Assembly (NCBI RefSeq): GCF_014879975.1
Contig: NZ_CP062501.1
Span: 558,001 to 622,000 of the forward strand
Length of the DNA stretch: 64,000 nt
From: Vibrio bathopelagicus
Lineage (GTDB): Bacteria > Pseudomonadota > Gammaproteobacteria > Enterobacterales > Vibrionaceae
Direction: 5' to 3'
Shown here: positions 1 through 9,784 of the stretch, one piece after another
Layout of the letters: each line of letters opens with the position of its first letter
Numbering within the stretch: position 1 is the first letter of the stretch
Position numbers and translations under genes: made by a program
The notes under the pieces: model-generated
What the model was told of the DNA's origin: nothing
Database searches by the model: none
Seen by the model: only the letters and a program-made list of their open reading frames with translations

Positions 1-1
1 C

Positions 2-154
2 GTGAGCTTGATTGAAGAAGCCAAAGCGGGCGGCGCTGCAATCATCGGTATCTTCCATGATGAAGCAACACGAGATTTAGTTGCTGACCGCCTGTATGAC
101 GTGAAGCTACAACAAGACATTTCACCAAAACAACTCACTACAGCGTGTGCGTAA
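2..154 (+). CDS. phnL: PhnL, C-P lyase system ATP-binding protein (3' end only)
   Basis: Only the last 50 codons are in the window, entering open at the left edge and stopping with TAA at 152-154. The reading frame contains [15 protein letters not shown], which fits the H-loop region of an ABC-type ATPase (histidine in FHDE), followed by a short variable tail. PhnL is the ABC-ATPase-like subunit that cooperates with PhnG-J in the carbon-phosphorus lyase complex. The identification rests mainly on position: phnM starts 15 bases downstream, and the usual order is phnGHIJKLMNP. The upstream part cannot be judged. Confidence 0.8.
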   Translation: MSLIEEAKAGGAAIIGIFHDEATRDLVADRLYDVKLQQDISPKQLTTACA

Positions 155-169
155 AGGGAGCTGACGCAA

Positions 170-1303
170 ATGATTATTACCAACGTAAATCTGGTGCTTG
201 AAAATGAAGTGGTACGTGGCTCGGTTGAACTGCGAGACGGCGTGATCGCCAACATGTCTGACTCTACAAGCCAACTTCCGGGTGCCTTTGATGGTGAGAA
301 TGGCTTTTTAATGCCGGGTTTGATTGAGCTGCATACAGACAATCTAGAGAAGTACTTCACGCCAAGACCAAAGGTGAACTGGCCACCGCTTTCCGCAATG
401 AGCGCGCATGATACGCAGCTGATAGGTTCAGGCATCACCACAGTGCTCGATGCAGTCGCTTTAGGGGATTACCGAGATGGCAATCGCCAAGAGAACCTCG
501 ACCAGTTTATTAATACTGTGGCCGAGAGCCAGAAGCGTGGTTTAACCCGCGCCGAGCACCGTATTCACTTGCGTTGTGAAGTGCCACATTCCACCACGGT
601 TGGTCTGTTTGAGCGTTACGTGAACATGCCAGAAGTGCAGTTAGTCTCCGTAATGGATCACGCTCCAGGCCAGCGTCAGTTTGTGAACCTAGATAAGTAC
701 CGCACTTACTATCAAGGTAAATACAACATGACGGATGCTGAGATGGCGGTGTATGAAAAAGACCAAGTTGCTCAGTCTGAACGTTGGTCGAAACAGAATC
801 GTGATGAGATCACTCGTCAGTGCCGTGATTTGAACATTCCAACGGCAAGTCATGATGATGCGACTAGCGCACATGTGACCGAATCTAAAGAGTTGGGTAT
901 GGTGATTGCTGAATTCCCTACCACGGTCGAAGCAGCGAAGCGCTCTCACGAATTAGGTTTGAAGGTGATGATGGGAGCGCCAAACGTGATTCGTGGCGGT
1001 TCGCATTCCGGTAATGTTGCAGCACATGAATTGGCGTCCTTGGGCGTGTTGGATATCTTGTCATCCGATTATTACCCTGTGAGTTTGTTAGACGCAGTGT
1101 TTACGCTGGTCAACGATGAACGTAACCACCTTGATATGGCACAAGCGGTGCAACTGGCGACGTTGAACCCAGCGCAAGCCCTTGGCTTACACGACCGAGG
1201 TGTGATTGCAGAGGGTAAACGTGCTGACTTGGTGCTCGCGCATCGTGTTGATGGTCATCAGCTCGTTTCTCGTGTGTGGCGCGAAGGCAAGAAGGTATTC
1301 TAA
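170..1303 (+). CDS. phnM: PhnM, alpha-D-ribose 1-methylphosphonate 5-triphosphate diphosphatase
   Basis: The protein has 377 residues, the usual PhnM length. It hydrolyses ribose-1-alkylphosphonate-5-triphosphate to the 5-phosphate plus pyrophosphate in the C-P lyase pathway. The amidohydrolase fold is visible: the metal-binding HTDN motif follows GFLMPGLIEL near residue 55, further metal-ligand candidates are VMDHAPGQ and TASHDDAT in the middle, and a late ILSSDYYP segment follows. The C-terminal ADLVLAHR stretch is typical of amidohydrolases. A GGGAG-type ribosome site precedes the ATG. The gene sits 15 bases after phnL and 3 bases before phnN, so it belongs to the same transcript. Confidence 0.95.
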   Translation: MIITNVNLVLENEVVRGSVELRDGVIANMSDSTSQLPGAFDGENGFLMPGLIELHTDNLEKYFTPRPKVNWPPLSAMSAHDTQLIGSGITTVLDAVALGDYRDGNRQENLDQFINTVAESQKRGLTRAEHRIHLRCEVPHSTTVGLFERYVNMPEVQLVSVMDHAPGQRQFVNLDKYRTYYQGKYNMTDAEMAVYEKDQVAQSERWSKQNRDEITRQCRDLNIPTASHDDATSAHVTESKELGMVIAEFPTTVEAAKRSHELGLKVMMGAPNVIRGGSHSGNVAAHELASLGVLDILSSDYYPVSLLDAVFTLVNDERNHLDMAQAVQLATLNPAQALGLHDRGVIAEGKRADLVLAHRVDGHQLVSRVWREGKKVF

Positions 1304-1306
1304 TCC

Positions 1307-1963
1307 ATGTCTAAAGGTTACTCATTTGATGTGAATGGGGGGGTGAACGCTGCCCCTAAAGCTGACAAACCGGGTCAGCTTTATTACGTAATTGGTCCTT
1401 CTGGAGCAGGGAAAGATTCGATTATCTCGGCGCTGCGTGAGCAGTTCGTCAAAGACTTAGTGGTTGCTCATCGCTACATTACACGTGCGGCCGATGCTGG
1501 TGGAGAAAACCATGTAGAACTCAGTGAGGATGAATTCTTTATTCGCTACTCGCGCAACATGTTTGCAATGAGTTGGCAGGCTCACGGCATGAGCTATGGC
1601 ATCGGCCAGGAGGTTCATCAATGGATGGATGCGGGCTTAAGTGTCGTGGTTAATGGTTCGCGTGCGTATTTGGATGCAGCCAGAGACTTGTTTGACGAGC
1701 GGTTAGTTCCCGTTGTAGTGAGCGTTAAGCCTGAAGTGTTAGAAGCACGCTTACGAGCTCGTGGCCGTGAAAGTGAAGCTGAGATTGCCCTTCGATTACA
1801 ACGTGCAGCGGACTATTGTGTGGACTCTGTGTCGGGAGTGTCGACTCTCAATAACACACTGTGTATTGATAACAGTGGCACGCTTGAACAGAGCATTGCG
1901 CAGTTTGCACGATTAAAAGAGCAAGCTGAAAGGCTCGCAGAACCAGCAGGTGGTGTCGCATGA
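1307..1963 (+). CDS. phnN: PhnN, ribose 1,5-bisphosphate phosphokinase
   Basis: This 218-residue protein resembles guanylate kinase and would phosphorylate ribose 1,5-bisphosphate to PRPP, returning the sugar from C-P lyase products to nucleotide metabolism. The Walker A loop GPSGAGKDS lies at residues 30-38 after a roughly 20-residue extension. HRYITRAADAGGENHVELS and SWQAHGMSYGI match guanylate-kinase-like substrate-binding segments, and LRARGRESEAEIALRL matches the lid region. The start lies 3 bases after phnM. Its stop overlaps the phnP start as ATGA, so translation of the two is likely coupled. Confidence 0.93.
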   Translation: MSKGYSFDVNGGVNAAPKADKPGQLYYVIGPSGAGKDSIISALREQFVKDLVVAHRYITRAADAGGENHVELSEDEFFIRYSRNMFAMSWQAHGMSYGIGQEVHQWMDAGLSVVVNGSRAYLDAARDLFDERLVPVVVSVKPEVLEARLRARGRESEAEIALRLQRAADYCVDSVSGVSTLNNTLCIDNSGTLEQSIAQFARLKEQAERLAEPAGGVA

Positions 1964-2727
1964 AGTTGACCATGTTAGGCACTGCCAGCAGCGCGATGGT
2001 ACCAGTTTACGGTTGTGACTGTTCGGTGTGCGTGTCTGCCCTTGAAGATCCGAGCTTAAGGCGCGAAAAGTCATCGGCTTTCCTTGAACATAATGGTAAG
2101 TATCTACTGTTGGATGCCAATGCTCCTGATCTTATGTGCCGATTCCCCGCAGGATCGATTGACCAGATCTTACTAACGCATTACCACATGGATCATGTTC
2201 ATAGTTTGTTTGATCTTCGATGGGGCGCTGGCGATAAGATCTCAGTAATTTCTCCTGATGATCCACTTGGTTGTGATGATCTCTATAAACACCCAGGTAT
2301 CTTGGATTTTTCATCGCGTGCTCAAGCGTTTAAGCCGTTCGATTGGCAGGGAATCACCGTCACACCATTGCCACTCAACCACTCTAAACTTTGTCTTGGT
2401 TATTGTTTTGAATTTGCCGGGAAGCGCTTAGCTTATTTAACTGACACGGTGGGGCTGCCAAAGCAAACTGAGCGTTGGTTGAAAGAGTTTCCTGTCGATT
2501 GGTTGATCACCGATTGCAACTCCCCACCGATTGAAGACTCTCAAGTTCGAGCGAGCTCTAATCACAATGACTTCCACCACATACTTGGTATTGATGAGAA
2601 CTGTCGTCCGAAAAAGCTTGGCCTGATTCATGTTAGCCACCACATGCTTGGATGGGCAGAACAACACCCACACGCCTTTTCGCAGCGATTGCGTATTCTC
2701 AACGATGGCGAGGAGATAACCCTATGA
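1960..2727 (+). CDS. phnP: PhnP, phosphoribosyl 1,2-cyclic phosphate phosphodiesterase
   Basis: This 255-residue metallo-beta-lactamase-fold phosphodiesterase opens 5-phosphoribosyl 1,2-cyclic phosphate, the product of C-P bond cleavage, to ribose 1,5-bisphosphate, the substrate of PhnN. The signature HYHMDH is at residues 74-79. Cysteines near residues 19-24 (CDCSVC) fit the structural zinc site of PhnP, and late histidines occur in LIHVSHHMLG. The start overlaps the phnN stop. The stop in turn overlaps the next gene's ATG. Confidence 0.93.
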   Translation: MKLTMLGTASSAMVPVYGCDCSVCVSALEDPSLRREKSSAFLEHNGKYLLLDANAPDLMCRFPAGSIDQILLTHYHMDHVHSLFDLRWGAGDKISVISPDDPLGCDDLYKHPGILDFSSRAQAFKPFDWQGITVTPLPLNHSKLCLGYCFEFAGKRLAYLTDTVGLPKQTERWLKEFPVDWLITDCNSPPIEDSQVRASSNHNDFHHILGIDENCRPKKLGLIHVSHHMLGWAEQHPHAFSQRLRILNDGEEITL

Positions 2728-3365
2728 GCCAACCTCTTTCCCCAACCTTAAACAGCGAACCTAGCGTTGCTGAAAGCAGTAAGCTACATAACGTTGAGCT
2801 AGGGCGTTGGACTGAAATCGCCGACCGTTGTGTGTTAAACAACGTGTTGGTTGGAGATTACAGTTATATTCAAAATGACTGTAATTTGATGTTTACTGAG
2901 ATTGGTAAATTCACCTCCATTGCAGCGGCCGTTCGTTTGAACCCGAGTAATCACCCATGGTGGCGTCCAACGCTGCATCACTTCACTTATCGCCCAGGAA
3001 AGTATCAGTTAGGTGAAGACCCCACTTCATTGGATGATGAGGTATTTTCATGGCGTGAAGAAGACAAAGTGCATGTTGGGCATGATGTGTGGATTGGCCA
3101 CGGCGTGATTGTGCTGCCGGGTATCACGATTGGTAATGGTTCGATAGTCGGTGCGGGAAGTGTGGTTACGAAAGACGTGCCGCCATACTCAATTGTGGTT
3201 GGTAACCCTGCCAAGGTATTGCGTCCTCGCTTTGATGAACCTAGCTATGCTGAGCGATTAGAAAGCCTTGAATGGTGGCATTGGGATGATGAAAAACTGG
3301 CTGAAGCATTGCCACTGTTTCAGAAAGATTGTGGCGAATTTCTGAGTCACTTTGAGCAATCTTGA
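2724..3365 (+). CDS. Phosphonate-locus acetyltransferase, left-handed beta-helix (hexapeptide) family
   Basis: From the ATG at 2724 the product has 213 residues. This start is preferred over a longer frame from 2652 because AGGAG lies at 2711-2715 and the ATGA overlap with phnP mirrors the previous junction. Repeated hexapeptide motifs (VHVGHDVWIGHGVIVLPG, then NGSIVGAGSVVTKDVPPYSI) indicate a trimeric left-handed beta-helix acyltransferase. NHPWWRPTLHHFTYRPG is characteristic of the subfamily that accompanies phosphonate operons. Its position suggests it N-acetylates an aminoalkylphosphonate, as the unrelated GNAT enzyme PhnO does elsewhere; the substrate is inferred. Confidence 0.85.
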   Translation: MSQPLSPTLNSEPSVAESSKLHNVELGRWTEIADRCVLNNVLVGDYSYIQNDCNLMFTEIGKFTSIAAAVRLNPSNHPWWRPTLHHFTYRPGKYQLGEDPTSLDDEVFSWREEDKVHVGHDVWIGHGVIVLPGITIGNGSIVGAGSVVTKDVPPYSIVVGNPAKVLRPRFDEPSYAERLESLEWWHWDDEKLAEALPLFQKDCGEFLSHFEQS

Positions 3366-3393
3366 ATCGAGTCTCGCTAATCCACTAAACGAA

Positions 3394-3419
3394 AAAAGCA
3401 GCCTCAGCGGCTGCTTTTT
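3394..3419. terminator. Bidirectional rho-independent terminator closing the phn operon and the MATE gene
   Basis: GCAGCC and GGCTGC form a hairpin flanked by an A run on the left and a T run on the right. It can therefore stop transcription from both the phn operon (+) and the convergent MATE gene (-). Confidence 0.85.
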
Positions 3420-3466
3420 AGTATGTATTTACTTGTTTGCTTCTGGTTTAAATCAACGCTTAAATA

Positions 3467-4807
3467 TTAGGTCGCAATATTAAGCTTGGCTTCGACTTGC
3501 CCAAGTGCGCGTTGATACATAAACCATGCACATGTTCCGGCAAGCACATTACCTACCATAGCGCCCCAGAATAGGCCCTCAATACCAGCAAGTTGAGAGC
3601 CAACCCACAAGCAAGGCAGGAAGAAGGCGAACAGGCGCAGCGCTGAAATCGTCAAGGCGGTGTAGGACTTGCCCAGAGCGTTAGAGACAGAAACCATCAG
3701 CATACAGATTCCTAATGGCCCTAAGCTAATAGGCACGATCAGTAGGTGATAGTTTAAAATCGTCGAGACTTCGCTTTCACTGGTCATTAGGTTTGCCAGT
3801 CCGCCAGAGAATAGCCAAGTCACTAGCGCTATCACCAACTGGAACCCCAATACGAACATCACCGCAATCTTAACGAGTTTACGTATATTTTCGAGGTTGT
3901 TTTCTCCCAACATGCGGCCAATCATCGGAGGCATCGACATCGTTAGTGCTAGCACGGCGACAATCGAGAAGAATTCAAAACGTGAACCCAATGCCCAAGC
4001 TGCAACGGCAGCGGTGCCATAGCCAGCAAGCAGCTTAGTGGCGAACATTGATGAAACAGGTGGCAGCAGCTGACTGATCATCGCAGGCCCCATGATGTTA
4101 CCAATGGAACGAACACTCTTACCAATATCGAGATCGTGCCAATCGAACGTCATCCAATGCTTCTTAGTCACCTTAGGAGCAACGATAAAGATACCCACAC
4201 CGAAAGCCAAGATGGTCGCAATGGCGGCTCCATTGATGCCCATGTCGAGAGTAAATATGAAAATCGGGTCCAATATTAAGTTGATGATACTGGTCGCGAT
4301 CATCATTGAACCGGGCAGCATGGTATTACCATTGGCACGACACACACTGTAGAAGAAGTAGAGCAGTGCACCTGTCCAAGAGCTGACTAGCCAATAGATC
4401 CAATAAGAATCAATGATTGGCAATACCGTCGGTGGCGCATCCAACAACTGTAAAATTGGCCCACGCAGTAGATAGATGATGATGGAGAAAAGCGCGACAC
4501 TCACGCTGCCCATCGCAATCACTAATCCACCAAGCTGCTTAGCGTAGCGTGTTTCATTCGCGCCAATGGCTCTAGCGATTACCGCGGTCGTCGCGATTCC
4601 TAGCCCGACCTGAATACCAATGATGATCATCTGTATCGGAAGTGTGAAACCTTGAACAGCCAGCGGTAGCACGCCCAGTTGGCCAATAAAAGCACTGTCT
4701 ACAAGCTGGAAGCTCATTAGGGAAAGCACCCCAAACAGCATTGGCCATGTCATTGTATAGAGTTGTTGGCCAAGAGAAGGCAAGGGAGTTGCGGTAGTAG
4801 AATTCAT
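3467..4807 (-). CDS. MATE-family multidrug efflux transporter
   Basis: The protein has 446 residues with about twelve hydrophobic segments and the two-fold repeat of MATE exporters. The N-terminal region FQLVDSAFIGQLGVLPLAVQ matches the conserved first repeat, and a matching segment (LLAGYGTAAVAAWALGSRFE) opens the second half. MATE proteins export cationic drugs or metabolites using a Na+ or H+ gradient; the substrate here is unknown. The gene stands alone, convergent with the phn operon and divergent from the gene at 5130. It is not NorM by any visible signature. Confidence 0.88.
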   Translation of the reverse strand: MNSTTATPLPSLGQQLYTMTWPMLFGVLSLMSFQLVDSAFIGQLGVLPLAVQGFTLPIQMIIIGIQVGLGIATTAVIARAIGANETRYAKQLGGLVIAMGSVSVALFSIIIYLLRGPILQLLDAPPTVLPIIDSYWIYWLVSSWTGALLYFFYSVCRANGNTMLPGSMMIATSIINLILDPIFIFTLDMGINGAAIATILAFGVGIFIVAPKVTKKHWMTFDWHDLDIGKSVRSIGNIMGPAMISQLLPPVSSMFATKLLAGYGTAAVAAWALGSRFEFFSIVAVLALTMSMPPMIGRMLGENNLENIRKLVKIAVMFVLGFQLVIALVTWLFSGGLANLMTSESEVSTILNYHLLIVPISLGPLGICMLMVSVSNALGKSYTALTISALRLFAFFLPCLWVGSQLAGIEGLFWGAMVGNVLAGTCAWFMYQRALGQVEAKLNIAT

Positions 4808-5129
4808 AACACTCTTATCGGTCTTGAAGTTAGGCTTGTTGTGGTGACAAACCTCTCAATGAAGAATTGCGTAAAGGATAACGTAAGGTCAGCTCGATAC
4901 CAATAATTGTTACCAGATCTAAGCATATTACTTAACTTCGAATTTGGCGGTGTTGGCGCATTGTGGGTTGTGACTTTAGGGAAGCATCTCTCAAACCTTA
5001 TTTATTTTATAGGCTTATCGTTGTTGGTTAATGTAATTATCAAATCCATAAACTAATATCGTTGGAGAGAAAAGGAATTGCGAGTCAGCAAGCACAGTTT
5101 TAACAGCATATTGGAGAGGGAGCCAAAAT
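4808..5129. other. Intergenic region between divergent MATE and RelA/SpoT-like genes
   Basis: This gap of about 320 bases must hold two divergent promoters. I see no further ORF, strong palindrome or repeat. A GGAGAGGG ribosome site lies just before the gene at 5130. Confidence 0.5.
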
Positions 5130-6245
5130 ATGCCGACCACAGAAGAAATTCAGATCAGCCAAGAACAAGTTAGAAAGAACAAGGCGAAGGTACTCGCCAA
5201 GATAAACCAACAAGGCATCATGTCTCAGGGCTTTCGCTTGGTTAACGTCAAAGACTACCAACAGAAGCTACAAGCTCTAAAACAGAAAGTCGAAAACTTC
5301 GATTACATGAATGCCGCTAACAAGCAGCAAGATCAGGTCATTCTCGACATCATGACCCAGAAGGAAAAGATCCATAACTATCTGGATGAATCATCGAGTC
5401 AGAAGTTAGCGAACGGCAACCTAGATTTTGGTTCTCGAAATCAAGTCGCGAATGCCACGCTCAAGAAAAAGCAGCTGTTTCTGATGTTTATGGAGACAGT
5501 TGAAGCGCAAGAGGCACTCAGAGAGTTTGCTGTGAAAGTTGCTTCGGTGTGTAACGGGACACTCAAACAGCCTCCCGGTGCTTATCTAGGTGTCAAAGAT
5601 TTCCATGGTGCACTAGATAAAATCACCAACCGAAAACGTCATTATGATATTGGCGATCTCAAAGATGCAGCGCGCATGACGATCGTGTTTGAGAGTATGG
5701 AAGATATGATCGTTGCCAAAGCGATGATCATTTTGACCAAAGAGTTTGTCGAGTTGAAACATCACCAATCTGCGATGAAAGATCGCTACGGCACCAGCCA
5801 AGGTGACAATGCTAAATTCAACTGTGGCGCAACCGATGCTGGCTACAAAGACATTAAGTTCTTCTTAAAAATGGCCAATGGGCATATTGGTGAATTGCAG
5901 CTCAATACCAAGAACATGATGGTGGCGAAGAAGAACGGTCACATCATCTATGACATCCTTCGAGACGGAGGCAATCTTGATAAGGCATTTACAATCACCA
6001 ATACAGAAGTGCTCGCTAAGATCAGCCGTAACATGAGTGAAAAGTGGTTCACCTTTATGAACACTCGAGTACCAAAAGCAAGAGATGATTTGATGGCCGT
6101 ACAGCAGTTAGTCGATCGCTTAAGAGCGAACCTAGGAAGAGGGCAGAACTCACTTCAAGTCAGTTTAGAAGAGATAACCATACTGTCTCGTGTCAGCCTC
6201 TATATCTATGAGCAGGGTGATAACGCCAGAGCTTTATTAGAGTAG
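5130..6245 (+). CDS. Orphan protein with a RelA/SpoT-like nucleotidyltransferase signature
   Basis: The protein has 371 residues and no signal peptide or membrane segment. Residues 1-140 are helical and charged. Residues 150-280 carry an order of motifs resembling the RelA/SpoT synthetase fold: GVKDFHGALDKITNR (about 154-168), IGDLKDAARMTIVF (about 174-187), GYKDIKFF (238-245) and ELQLNTKNMMVAKKNGHIIYD (255-275). These parallel the family's K-rich helix, D-hh-G-R-hhh strand, GY-S-hH strand and EhQhRT-aE-gH motifs. No hydrolase HD domain or TGS/ACT domain is present. The GY-S-H histidine is replaced by lysine and the DhhG glycine by alanine, so activity may differ. A strong ribosome site (GGAGAGGG) supports the start. 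The family call is my own motif reading. Confidence 0.6.
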   Translation: MPTTEEIQISQEQVRKNKAKVLAKINQQGIMSQGFRLVNVKDYQQKLQALKQKVENFDYMNAANKQQDQVILDIMTQKEKIHNYLDESSSQKLANGNLDFGSRNQVANATLKKKQLFLMFMETVEAQEALREFAVKVASVCNGTLKQPPGAYLGVKDFHGALDKITNRKRHYDIGDLKDAARMTIVFESMEDMIVAKAMIILTKEFVELKHHQSAMKDRYGTSQGDNAKFNCGATDAGYKDIKFFLKMANGHIGELQLNTKNMMVAKKNGHIIYDILRDGGNLDKAFTITNTEVLAKISRNMSEKWFTFMNTRVPKARDDLMAVQQLVDRLRANLGRGQNSLQVSLEEITILSRVSLYIYEQGDNARALLE

Positions 6246-6257
6246 GTGGAAATAAAA

Positions 6258-6282
6258 AAAGCCAGTCGGAATGACTGGCTTT
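6258..6282. terminator. Bidirectional terminator between the RelA/SpoT-like gene and ppsA
   Basis: AAAGCCAGTC and GACTGGCTTT form a perfect 10-bp stem with a 5-base loop, preceded by an A run. It serves the convergent genes on either side. Confidence 0.88.
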
Positions 6283-6324
6283 GTAGTGTTTACTTTTCGT
6301 TGTATTTACTTGTCGAGCAAAGTG

Positions 6325-8697
6325 TTACTTGTTCGCAACGTTACCAAGCTTCAACCACGTGTCGATAACCGTATCTGGGTTCAACGAAACAGAGCTGATG
6401 CCTTGCTCCATTAACCACTCAGCTAGGTCGTCGTGGTCAGATGGGCCTTGGCCACAAATACCCACGTACTTACCTGCTTTAGCTGCTGCATCGATTGCCA
6501 TTTTCAGCATCGCTTTAACCGCAGGATTACGCTCGTCGAATAAGTGCGCAACGTCACCTGAATCTCGGTCTAGGCCAAGTGTCAGCTGTGTCATGTCGTT
6601 TGAACCGATAGAGAAGCCATCGAAGTACTTCAAGAACTCATCAGCCAAAATCGCATTGGATGGCAGCTCACACATCATGATGACTTTCAGACCTTGGTCG
6701 CCACGGCGTAGGTTAAACTTAGCCAGAATGTCGATAACCGATGCTGCTTCGCTCGGGGTGCGAACGAATGGGATCATGATTTCAACGTTCTTCAGTCCCA
6801 TCTCGTTACGAACGCGTTTTAGCGCTTGAGTTTCAAGCTCGAAACAGTCTTCAAATACTGGAGAGATGTAACGAGATGCACCACGGAAACCCAGCATTGG
6901 GTTCTCTTCATGTGGTTCAAACGTTTTACCGCCAACAAGGTTGCTGTACTCGTTCGACTTGAAGTCAGACATACGTACGATCACACGCTTAGGCCAGAAT
7001 GCAGAAGCGATAGTCGCGATGCCTTCAGTTAGCTTGCTTACGTAGAAATCGATCGGATCTTTGTAGCCACGAATGCGCTGGTTGATTTCTGCTTTGATCT
7101 CATCCGTTTGCTCATCGAAGTTCAACAGAGCTTTAGGGTGAATACCGATCATCTTGTTGATGATGAATTCAAGACGAGCAAGGCCAACACCTTCGTTCGG
7201 GATTTGAGCGAAGTCGAAGGCGCGATCTGGGTTACCCACATTCATCATTACTTTAGTTGGTAGCATTGGTAGCTCATCAACCTCAGAACGTTTGATCTCA
7301 AAATCGAGTTCGCCGTTGTAAACGTAGCCTGTTTCGCCTTCTGAACATGACACTGTTACGGTGTCGCCGTCATTCAGGCTGCTTGTCGCGGTCCCACAGC
7401 CAACAATTGCAGGGATACCGAGTTCACGAGCAATGATTGCCGCGTGACAAGTACGGCCACCACGGTTTGTCACAATCGCAGACGCTTTCTTCATCACAGG
7501 TTCCCAGTCTGGGTCTGTCATGTCGGTTACTAGTACATCACCTTCTTGAACCAGTGACATTTGGTCTAGAGAGTCAACTAAGCGAACAGGGCCAGAACCG
7601 ATACGTTGACCGATAGCGCGGCCTTCAACTAAGACATCCGCCTTGTTGTTTAACTCGTAACGCTCGATAACGTTTTGGTCACTTTGAGAACATACGGTTT
7701 CTGGTCGAGCTTGAACGATGTAAAGCTTGCCGTCGATGCCATCTTTTGCCCACTCAATGTCCATCGGACGTTGGTAGTGCTTCTCGATGATCATCGCTTG
7801 TTTTGCCAGTTCTTTGATCTCTTCATCGTTCAATGAGAACTCGTTACGCTCTTGAGTATCGGTGTCGATGATATCAACTTGCTTGCCGATCTCTTGATTG
7901 GTTGAGTAGATCATCTTGATCAACTTAGAACCAAACGTTTTTTTAACGACAGGGTAGTGACCCGCTTCTAGCATTGGCTTGTGAACGTAGAACTCATCTG
8001 GGTTCACAGCGCCCTGTACAACCATTTCACCTAGGCCCCAAGAAGAGGTGATGAACACCACTTGGTCGAAGCCTGATTCAGTATCAAGAGTGAACATGAC
8101 GCCTGAAGAGGCTTTGTCTGAGCGAACCATGCGCTGGATACCCGCAGACAATGAAATACCTCGGTGGTCAAAACCTTGGTGTACTCGGTAAGAGATAGCG
8201 CGGTCGTTAAACAGTGAAGCGAAGACGTGTTTGGTCGCTTCGATAACCGCATCGATACCTTTCACGTTAAGGAAGGTTTCTTGCTGGCCTGCAAAAGAAG
8301 CATCTGGAAGGTCTTCTGCCGTTGCCGATGAACGAACCGCAACAGACAATTCTTCGTTGCCTTCAATCAGTTCGCGGTAGTTATCACGGATGTCTTGCTC
8401 TAGTGATTCTGGGAAGGGTGCATCTAGAACCCACTGTCGAATCGTTGCACCTGTCTTACGCAGTGCGTCAACGTCTTCAACATCAAGTTCATCAAGTAGT
8501 TGGTGAATGCGCTCATCAAGACCTTTGTAGTCAAGAAAGTTATTAAACGCATAAGATGTGGTAGCAAAACCATTAGGTACCGATACGCCAGCGTTGGCTA
8601 GGTTAGAAACCATTTCGCCAAGTGAAGCGTTCTTACCGCCGACTTTGTCGACATCTTCCATGGATAGGCCATTGAACCATAGGGTGTTATTTTGCAT
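6325..8697 (-). CDS. ppsA: Phosphoenolpyruvate synthase
   Basis: At 790 residues this is a full-length PEP synthase, which converts pyruvate, ATP and water to PEP, AMP and phosphate during gluconeogenesis. The N-terminal ATP-binding domain opens with [15 protein letters not shown]. The phospho-histidine motif is [19 protein letters not shown] in the middle. The C-terminal PEP-binding TIM barrel ends with [20 protein letters not shown] and [17 protein letters not shown] precedes the ATG. The divergent neighbour ppsR encodes its regulatory kinase/phosphorylase. Confidence 0.97.
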   Translation of the reverse strand: MQNNTLWFNGLSMEDVDKVGGKNASLGEMVSNLANAGVSVPNGFATTSYAFNNFLDYKGLDERIHQLLDELDVEDVDALRKTGATIRQWVLDAPFPESLEQDIRDNYRELIEGNEELSVAVRSSATAEDLPDASFAGQQETFLNVKGIDAVIEATKHVFASLFNDRAISYRVHQGFDHRGISLSAGIQRMVRSDKASSGVMFTLDTESGFDQVVFITSSWGLGEMVVQGAVNPDEFYVHKPMLEAGHYPVVKKTFGSKLIKMIYSTNQEIGKQVDIIDTDTQERNEFSLNDEEIKELAKQAMIIEKHYQRPMDIEWAKDGIDGKLYIVQARPETVCSQSDQNVIERYELNNKADVLVEGRAIGQRIGSGPVRLVDSLDQMSLVQEGDVLVTDMTDPDWEPVMKKASAIVTNRGGRTCHAAIIARELGIPAIVGCGTATSSLNDGDTVTVSCSEGETGYVYNGELDFEIKRSEVDELPMLPTKVMMNVGNPDRAFDFAQIPNEGVGLARLEFIINKMIGIHPKALLNFDEQTDEIKAEINQRIRGYKDPIDFYVSKLTEGIATIASAFWPKRVIVRMSDFKSNEYSNLVGGKTFEPHEENPMLGFRGASRYISPVFEDCFELETQALKRVRNEMGLKNVEIMIPFVRTPSEAASVIDILAKFNLRRGDQGLKVIMMCELPSNAILADEFLKYFDGFSIGSNDMTQLTLGLDRDSGDVAHLFDERNPAVKAMLKMAIDAAAKAGKYVGICGQGPSDHDDLAEWLMEQGISSVSLNPDTVIDTWLKLGNVANK

Positions 8698-8875
8698 TTA
8701 TTTCTCCAGAAACATAGCAAGCATTGTAGGGATTTAAAGGCAAACGATTACGTATCAGTTTAAAAAAATGTAAATTATTTTTAAAAGCTGTGGGGGACGT
8801 AATAGTCAGCAGGGTTTCGTTATATATATTATGGTTCCCATCCTACTCAAAATAATTTTAAACATTAAATAAAAA

Positions 8876-9709
8876 ATGCAAATTGATATTCAAAGTCGTG
8901 ATGTATTCTATGTTTCTGACGGAACAGCCATAACATGTGAGACTTTAGGGCATGTTGTTCTAGGTCAATTTCCATTCAAAGCTAATGAGAAAACCTTCCC
9001 ATTTGTAGAAAGTGAGGACAAACTTTCTGATTTATTAAAAGAGATCGAGATTTCATATCGTGCAACAGGCCATGAACCTTTGGTATTTTTCTCGATTGTG
9101 ATTCCAGAGATAAAACTAAAATTGCTAGAGGCTCCAGCGCACTGCTATGACGTGCTAGAAAGTATCGTTCAGAAAGTTCAGGATGATACTCAAATGGCTC
9201 CTGTACCTAAGCTGCAACGTTCACGCAGTGTGAACAAGGATTCGGTTAAGTATTTTGATCGTATTGCTGCTATTGAGTACACGCTTGCGCACGATGATGG
9301 CATCACGCTGAAAGGGCTGGAAGAAGCCGACATCATCTTGTTGGGTGTTTCTCGAAGCGGTAAAACCCCAACAAGCTTGTACATGGCAATGCAGTTTGGT
9401 TTGCGAGTAGCAAATTACCCATTCATCCATGATGACTTGGCGCGCTTAAAGTTGTTGCCTGAGTTTGAGATCTACCGTCATAAGTTGTTTGGTTTAACCA
9501 TTGATGCAGAAAGGCTGACGGAAATTCGAGAGAACCGCTTAGCCGGCAGCGAATACGCCAGTGATTCACAGTGTTTGTATGAGCTGCAAACCGTAGAGGC
9601 GATGTTCCGCAGAGAGGCTGTGCCGTACATCAATACCTCATCGTTATCGGTTGAAGAGATTTCTACACGCATCCTAGAGCGAACAGGTTTGAGACGCAGG
9701 TTGCTTTGA
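8876..9709 (+). CDS. ppsR: PEP synthase regulatory protein (kinase/pyrophosphorylase, DUF299)
   Basis: The protein has 277 residues, the normal PpsR length. This bifunctional enzyme inactivates PEP synthase by ADP-dependent phosphorylation of a threonine and reactivates it by Pi-dependent dephosphorylation. It starts with the family's [17 protein letters not shown] segment and carries the P-loop [15 protein letters not shown] near residue 155. It ends with the typical [12 protein letters not shown]. It is divergent from ppsA, separated by about 180 AT-rich bases that must hold both promoters. The ribosome site is weak. Confidence 0.95.
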   Translation: MQIDIQSRDVFYVSDGTAITCETLGHVVLGQFPFKANEKTFPFVESEDKLSDLLKEIEISYRATGHEPLVFFSIVIPEIKLKLLEAPAHCYDVLESIVQKVQDDTQMAPVPKLQRSRSVNKDSVKYFDRIAAIEYTLAHDDGITLKGLEEADIILLGVSRSGKTPTSLYMAMQFGLRVANYPFIHDDLARLKLLPEFEIYRHKLFGLTIDAERLTEIRENRLAGSEYASDSQCLYELQTVEAMFRREAVPYINTSSLSVEEISTRILERTGLRRRLL

Positions 9710-9727
9710 TTCTAATCGCTGAGAAGT

Positions 9728-9766
9728 GCTCGTTGTTGATTTTATAGCTTGTGACCAACAACGAGC
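9728..9766. terminator. Bidirectional terminator after ppsR
   Basis: GCTCGTTGTTG (9728-9738) pairs perfectly with CAACAACGAGC (9756-9766). The stem is strong but only a short T-rich run follows. It lies between the convergent ppsR and the ferric-reductase-like gene. Confidence 0.65.
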
Positions 9767-9784
9767 CTTATTGCTTAGCGAGTA

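Noticed and set aside
6329..7032. Long plus-strand frames within ppsA
   Set aside because: Antisense shadows of a strongly conserved gene; common where coding codons are GC-biased at the third base.
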